Program-made: the position numbers and the translations under genes
Origin: Clostridia bacterium
Lineage (GTDB): Bacteria > Bacillota > Clostridia > Oscillospirales > CAG-272
Assembly (NCBI GenBank): GCA_900767415.1
Contig: CAAFYZ010000028.1
Span: forward strand, 1 to 64,000
Direction of reading: 5' to 3'
Length of the DNA stretch: 64,000 bases
Shown: positions 59,993 through 64,000 of the stretch, one piece after another
How positions within the stretch are numbered: the first letter of the stretch is position 1
Layout: each line of letters begins with the position of its first letter
The notes under the pieces: model-generated
The model's input: the letters and a program-made list of their open reading frames with translations, nothing else
The model's database searches: none
What the model was told of the DNA's origin: nothing

Positions 59993-61450
59993 TTACCCGA
60001 TCATGACGACCGGAACATATCCCGCGGTAAAGCGATCTTCTGCCGTGATTTCGAGCACGGCGCGGTTTACCGCCGCGACGGTCTCGCCGGCGTGAAGGGT
60101 GAATTCCGTCTCCGCCATGGCGGGGTCATGCGCGTTGAAGTGCGGGAGACGAAGGGCGCGGGAGCCGCCTGAGACGGTGAATCCGTCGGGGAGGAACCAG
60201 CGCAACTTCAGATTGTACGGTGCGTTGCCGTAGTCTCTCCAGTTGTTGCGGACGATGAGTTTGACCTTCACTTCGCCGCCGGGCGTGATGTCGGGCGTCG
60301 TCTCATAGATCAGGGTCGCCGACGCGTAGGCGAAATCGACGGTAAAAGAGAAGGGAAGAAGGTGACGGAGCCGTTCTTTTGTCTCCGTACCTTTCGACAG
60401 CTTTGCGGGTGCGTCGGCGGGGATCTCGCTCTCGCCATCCGTGAGCCATATATCCGCATGGTTTGCCGCGAGCAACAGGGGGGTCTGATGAGCCACTCTG
60501 TCGGTCAGCTGGGCGCAGGTTGTCGGCAGACCGTAGAGAAGACCGCGATTGATGGAGATGGTGACGATCGACTCGCCGATATGGGCTTTCCAGTCGTCGG
60601 GGATTCCTGCCATGCCGCCGAGGATGCCGAGCGTCGCGCCCACCGTCGCACCCGTGCAGTCGGTGTCGTCGCCGCAGTTGATTGCCGTAATCATGGACTT
60701 TTTGAAATCGCCTTCGCCGAAAAGAAGACCGAGGACGGTATATGCCACGTTCGAGGGGGCTTCAAACCAGCCGTCGCCGATATCCGCATTCAGCTTCAGT
60801 ATGAGATCGCGCGTCTCACGCGGCGTCTTTTTGCCTTCGTAACACTCGATGACAAAGCGCACGCTCCTCGCGACGCGGCTCTCTTCGGGGATCTTGGTCA
60901 GCGCGATGTCGATGGCTTCTCTGGCAGTCTTCACGACATAGGCGGAAGACTGCATGGCGGCGACAAACGCCGCGGCAATCGTGCCTTCGCCTGCACCGTG
61001 GTCGACCGTTGCGTCCTCGATCGCGTACTTCACCGCAATATCGGGTGCGCCGGGGGCGAGAGATGCCCAGATCTCGGTACGGATCCACGCACCGTTCGAG
61101 TGCCGCCACGTGTTGCGATAATCTCCCGAAAGGGGCGGGAACATCCCGAGCCGCATATTCGTTTTTCCGATGCCGTATTCGTTCCAGTACGGGACGATAT
61201 AACTCAGCCAGAATTCGCCGAGATCCGCGGCGGTGAGACGGTAAGGACCGCGCGCTTCTAGGGCGGAGAGCCAGACGAGCTGAAGATCGAGGTCGTCGTT
61301 CGGGAGCACGACGCTCGCGTCGGTCACAAACCCTTTGATGTCGAGATATTCCCGCCCGCCTTCATAAGGCGTACCCATGGTTCCGCCGATATTTTTTCCG
61401 ATCCATGCGGCATGGAGCTTGTCGCGATAGAGGTTTTGATTCAGTTTCAT
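59993..61450 (-). CDS. ADP-ribosylglycohydrolase-family protein with C-terminal beta domain
   Basis: The 485-residue protein starts DKLHAAWIGKNIGGTMGTPYEG (ARH family G-x-x-x-G-x-x-x-G-x-P-x-E), has LPNDDLDLQLVWLSALE and INCGDDTDCTGATVGATLGIL, the acid clusters that bind two Mg2+ ions, and DHGAGEGTIAAAFVAAM. The family removes ADP-ribose from proteins, or from other acceptors including nucleic acid. Residues about 370-485 add a beta-sandwich (ETTPDITPGGEVKVKLIVRN). No transport gene is near. ATG at 61450 after AAAGGAAGG. Confidence 0.9.
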   Translation of the reverse strand: MKLNQNLYRDKLHAAWIGKNIGGTMGTPYEGGREYLDIKGFVTDASVVLPNDDLDLQLVWLSALEARGPYRLTAADLGEFWLSYIVPYWNEYGIGKTNMRLGMFPPLSGDYRNTWRHSNGAWIRTEIWASLAPGAPDIAVKYAIEDATVDHGAGEGTIAAAFVAAMQSSAYVVKTAREAIDIALTKIPEESRVARSVRFVIECYEGKKTPRETRDLILKLNADIGDGWFEAPSNVAYTVLGLLFGEGDFKKSMITAINCGDDTDCTGATVGATLGILGGMAGIPDDWKAHIGESIVTISINRGLLYGLPTTCAQLTDRVAHQTPLLLAANHADIWLTDGESEIPADAPAKLSKGTETKERLRHLLPFSFTVDFAYASATLIYETTPDITPGGEVKVKLIVRNNWRDYGNAPYNLKLRWFLPDGFTVSGGSRALRLPHFNAHDPAMAETEFTLHAGETVAAVNRAVLEITAEDRFTAGYVPVVMIG

Positions 61451-61521
61451 GATGAGGTATCCTTCCTTTCACGCCTTTCGGCAGGAAAAGTCTTTTGAGC
61501 CGAAAGTGTTGTGCTGTCTTT

Positions 61522-61550
61522 ATTATAGAGGACGGCGGGAACGGTTGCAA
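61522..61550 (-). promoter_or_regulatory. Promoter of the ADP-ribosylglycohydrolase gene
   Basis: On the minus strand TTGCAA, 17 bases, TATAAT. Confidence 0.8.
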
Positions 61551-61615
61551 GCACTTTTTTCTACTTTTTGGTGTCAGATTTTTACATCTTCGAAAGTAAG
61601 AAGGTGAAATTACCC

Positions 61616-61644
61616 TTGACAGTGAAAGAACATTGTGCTATTAT
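61616..61644 (+). promoter_or_regulatory. Promoter of the exonuclease-HNH gene
   Basis: TTGACA, 17 bases, TATTAT, 63 bases before the ATG. Confidence 0.75.
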
Positions 61645-61706
61645 CGACTTGTAAAGTTTTTATCAATATCTAAGGCAAAAGATCATACAAACGAGGGGCG
61701 TCAATA

Positions 61707-63257
61707 ATGTTAAGCAATCAGAAGGTTAAAAAAATTAAATTTGAAGATGCTTTGAAGTATTTAGATCATAAAAATATTACTAATGAAACTGATATTGTCA
61801 GATTGGAATGTTGTTGTGATATATTGCAATTAGATAGTATTATTAGAAAATACAAGTTAAAATTATGGTCTGATTATCAACCTGTTTGCGGCAGTCTTCT
61901 CCCATACGGCTATTGGACATGGGCGGGGCCAAGTTCTGACGATGGTTCATATGTTTATTATGTGGCAAAGTCGAATGCTTATGGACATATGAAATATCTT
62001 TATTGTATGGATAATGTATATATGTTTTTTACTGTTGCAAGCAATAAAAGTCCTAAAATTGATTTTCTTTTTGATACTTACCGATATGATGTGAATGATA
62101 TTTTTATCGACATAGAAACAACAGGATTGAATCCAATTGTTGATGATATTTTAAGTATTGGACTTTATCAACTTTCTACCGGCAAAACTTTTCATAAATA
62201 CCTTCCTCTCGAAAAGCAAAAAAATATTCCAAAAGAAATCACCGATATAAATGGAATAACAGAAAAAGACTTGATAAATTCAACCGCATTGACACAAAAA
62301 GATATTGATGAAATTATTAAAGTTTTTCAAATAGGCGAAAATCGATTAACCATGTGGGTCGGAAAAAACTTATTTGATGCGGCGTTTTTAACCTGCTATT
62401 TTAGAGAACACAATTTAACAGATTATGGAAAATTTTTATTTCAAAACGCAACAGAATTTGCAAAACTGTATTTAACGCCATATAATGTTCGCGATTTTTC
62501 AAAGGATCATGTAGCGAAAATGTTTCTGCTTGATCTGCCGGAACATCATGGCGCATTATCTGATTGTAAAACGGAAGCGCAAATATGCGAAAAAATTCAT
62601 AGTGAGACTGTACCAGTAGTACCAAATGTGGGATTCATATGTAGCGAATTGAAAAAAAGTTATATTGTAATGACGAAGGAAAGGGCTTTTGAATTATATG
62701 AAACAATGTGTTTATATTGCAAAGTGATATATGGTAAAGTGAATCAAGATTATGATGATCACCCAAGAACAAGAGGGGCTGAAAACATAGATATCCATCA
62801 TATTGACGAATTAACTTTAGATAATATTGCAATAAGAACAAACCGCGCACAAAAAGAGGGGGATATTAAGGAACTTGAAAGATTGAAACCGTATAATAAA
62901 AAAGAGCGTCTTGTCTATGCAGACAAGGAAGACCACTTTCTCCTTCATTGTTTGATTGAAAAAATTAGACCCGGGTTGGGGGGTGGACCTCATTATTTAT
63001 ATGCTTATATAATCAATCAAAACATGCCATATATTGAAATGCTTCGAGAAATATATGTAAATCTTATTTGTTTTCAAGATCTTGATATAGAGAGCATATA
63101 TCCTTTTTGGGAAACCGTCTTTCAACAACACAATTTCGATTTTTCAAAATTGCAAAAAGAAAAAGAGACAATTAAAGTTTTGCTTGATGAATCGAAAAGT
63201 CAAATGCAAGCAAATGAGCGGAAAATTTTCAACGATCTAAATTGCAATATTGACTAG
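61707..63257 (+). CDS. DEDDh exonuclease fused to an HNH-like endonuclease, AT-rich, probably transferred
   Basis: The 516-residue protein has an unknown N-terminal part (1-130). An RNase T/DnaQ-like exonuclease follows (130-300) with all four acids: D135 and E137 in FIDIETTGLNP, D224 in NLFDAAFL, D286 with H281 in HHGALSDCKTE. An HNH-like segment (335-415) holds CLYC, the IDIHHIDELT pair (H364, H365) and DKEDHFLLHCL (H410, H414). The rest is helical. The gene is visibly AT-rich with AAA/AAT/TTT codons, unlike all neighbours, so it is likely horizontally acquired. It may act in defence or in mobile-DNA processing. No partner gene is adjacent. SD GAGG is weak. Confidence 0.8.
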   Translation: MLSNQKVKKIKFEDALKYLDHKNITNETDIVRLECCCDILQLDSIIRKYKLKLWSDYQPVCGSLLPYGYWTWAGPSSDDGSYVYYVAKSNAYGHMKYLYCMDNVYMFFTVASNKSPKIDFLFDTYRYDVNDIFIDIETTGLNPIVDDILSIGLYQLSTGKTFHKYLPLEKQKNIPKEITDINGITEKDLINSTALTQKDIDEIIKVFQIGENRLTMWVGKNLFDAAFLTCYFREHNLTDYGKFLFQNATEFAKLYLTPYNVRDFSKDHVAKMFLLDLPEHHGALSDCKTEAQICEKIHSETVPVVPNVGFICSELKKSYIVMTKERAFELYETMCLYCKVIYGKVNQDYDDHPRTRGAENIDIHHIDELTLDNIAIRTNRAQKEGDIKELERLKPYNKKERLVYADKEDHFLLHCLIEKIRPGLGGGPHYLYAYIINQNMPYIEMLREIYVNLICFQDLDIESIYPFWETVFQQHNFDFSKLQKEKETIKVLLDESKSQMQANERKIFNDLNCNID

Positions 63258-63343
63258 AATCTCTTGGATACAAAATATAACGTCTTGAAATATAAAATCT
63301 CCTAGAGAAGGCCGTAATCGGTTTCCATAAGGTCTTCCTCAAA

Positions 63344-63370
63344 AATGGTGAGACAAAGAAACTCACCATT
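63344..63370. repeat. Perfect 9-bp inverted repeat after the exonuclease-HNH gene
   Basis: AATGGTGAG and CTCACCATT flank a 9-base A-rich loop, with no T-run. It lies in the 270-base gap before the TrpR-like gene. Possible operator or element boundary. Confidence 0.5.
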
Positions 63371-63398
63371 CAGGATGCCGAGTGATATCCCAAGTGAC

Positions 63399-63449
63399 AA
63401 TCCTCCCCAAAAGCCAAATGCGTGGTTTTTCGGGAGGATTCTTCTTTTT
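63399..63449 (+). terminator. Terminator after the exonuclease-HNH gene
   Basis: AATCCTCCC pairs with GGGAGGATT, with an inner stem AAAAGCCA/TGGTTTTT, followed by CTTCTTTTT. Confidence 0.8.
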
Positions 63450-63464
63450 CGATGATTCCGCCCC

Positions 63465-63493
63465 TTGACTTTATCAAAATAAAGTGCTATACT
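63465..63493 (+). promoter_or_regulatory. Promoter of the TrpR/YerC-like gene
   Basis: TTGACT, 17 bases, TATACT, 33 bases before the ATG. Confidence 0.82.
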
Positions 63494-63525
63494 ATTGGCA
63501 ATGACCTTTTGCGAGGTGTTTTTTT

Positions 63526-64000
63526 ATGACGGATCCACAGACTTCGGCGCTGATCGGCGCCATTCTTTCGCTCGGTACGCCGGAGGAGTGCAAGGCGTTT
63601 CTTACCGACCTTTGTACGGTAAAAGAGATTGACGAGTTTTCCGCCCGGCTGGAAGTTGCCCGACTTCTGAGCAGCGGCGTCAACTATCACGACATCGTGG
63701 AACGCACGGGAGCATCGACTGCCACCATCAGCCGTGTCTCCAAGGCACTCTCCGGCTCGTCGGGCGGCTATCGCACCGCCCTCTCCCGCCTCGGAATGCC
63801 GCGGGTGCGCGACGGCGTGCCGACGGACAAACTGCCGCTTCTCCCATCGGAGCGGGCGGCGTATTCTCTGATGGCGCATTTTGAAGAGCGGGGCTATCAC
63901 CGCTATGCGCGTTCCACCTTCCCGGAAGGCGCGGAAAAAGAGACGCTCGGCGATGTCACACTCTCCCTTATCGACACGGTGCCCACGGCACCCGGCACGT
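63526..64000 (+). CDS. TrpR/YerC-like DNA-binding protein with an unusual extension, 5' part only
   Basis: The frame runs open from the ATG at 63526 (SD GAGGTG) past the window end. Residues 9-90 match the TrpR-related YerC/YecD family: LGTPEECKAFLTDLCTVKEI, ARLEVARLLSSGVNYHDIVE, and the helix-turn-helix RTGASTATISRVSKALSG. YerC proteins are about 95-105 residues long. This one continues for at least another 65 residues (LPLLPSERAAYSLMAHFEER and onward), which I do not recognise. It may be a fusion of a TrpR-like reader with a catalytic or ligand-binding domain. Confidence 0.75.
   Translation, partial: MTDPQTSALIGAILSLGTPEECKAFLTDLCTVKEIDEFSARLEVARLLSSGVNYHDIVERTGASTATISRVSKALSGSSGGYRTALSRLGMPRVRDGVPTDKLPLLPSERAAYSLMAHFEERGYHRYARSTFPEGAEKETLGDVTLSLIDTVPTAPGT

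Noticed and set aside
61651..61706. Attachment site bordering the AT-rich exonuclease-HNH gene
   Set aside because: No direct repeat was found that flanks the gene on both sides, and there is no integrase or tRNA nearby.

Overview
The window looks like a core-genome stretch of an uncultured spore-forming Bacillota of class Clostridia. The reasons are GC-rich coding with strong SD sites, textbook TTGACA-17-TATAAT promoters, and the gene content: spoVG, a SpoIIQ-like M23 protein behind a sigma-F/G-like promoter, an rsmG-noc-type neighbourhood, rqcH, csaB-like and SLH-domain proteins, an MsmX-type ATPase, and YdjG/H/I-like proteins. No rRNA, tRNA, phage, IS element or CRISPR array was seen. The order-level placement (Oscillospirales or Christensenellales-like) is only an impression.

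Layout. 0-2.5 kb: the tail of a GLUG-repeat surface protein, a frameshifted GNAT gene and a TrmH-family methyltransferase. 2.5-5.5 kb: a two-component system overlapping a GNAT gene. 5.6-12 kb: an orphan adenine methylase, a metallophosphoesterase with eroded metal-binding motifs, an EamA transporter, a WYL regulator with a HAD phosphatase, and a cysteine amidase-like protein. 12-15.6 kb: rqcH, an MnmM-like methylase, and a KDPG aldolase fused to a VOC domain behind two tandem palindromes. 15.8-20 kb: an 874-residue protein with a very long charged helix, a Noc relative reduced to its HTH part, and rsmG. 20-29.4 kb: pgk (with an insertion) and tpiA, a GH36 alpha-galactosidase, the sugar-ABC ATPase, a coiled-coil protein, a CsaB-like pyruvyl transferase and spoVG. 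29.6-37 kb: murC, mgtE behind an attenuator-like leader that encodes a 31-residue peptide, the M23 protein, a kinase with a ParB-like tail, argS and yebC. 37.3-46.5 kb: a SPFH/zinc-ribbon/TPM membrane operon, then uvrB-uvrA-nrdG-dut. 46.6-53.5 kb: an RluA-family enzyme, upp, a nucleotidyltransferase, a cytidylate-kinase-like protein, the NAD(P)HX repair enzyme and an SLH protein. 53.7-59.9 kb: a translationally coupled LRR protein, HprK-like kinase and PqqD-like protein, followed by a flavoprotein and an unknown nuclease-like protein. 60-64 kb: an ADP-ribosylglycohydrolase, a strikingly AT-rich DEDDh-exonuclease plus HNH fusion, and the start of a TrpR/YerC-like protein cut by the window end.

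The strongest candidates for something undescribed are the mgtE leader (31.05-31.34 kb), the LRR/HprK-like/PqqD cassette (53.7-57.7 kb) and the AT-rich exonuclease-HNH gene (61.7-63.3 kb). All functions are read from sequence motifs; no database search was run.
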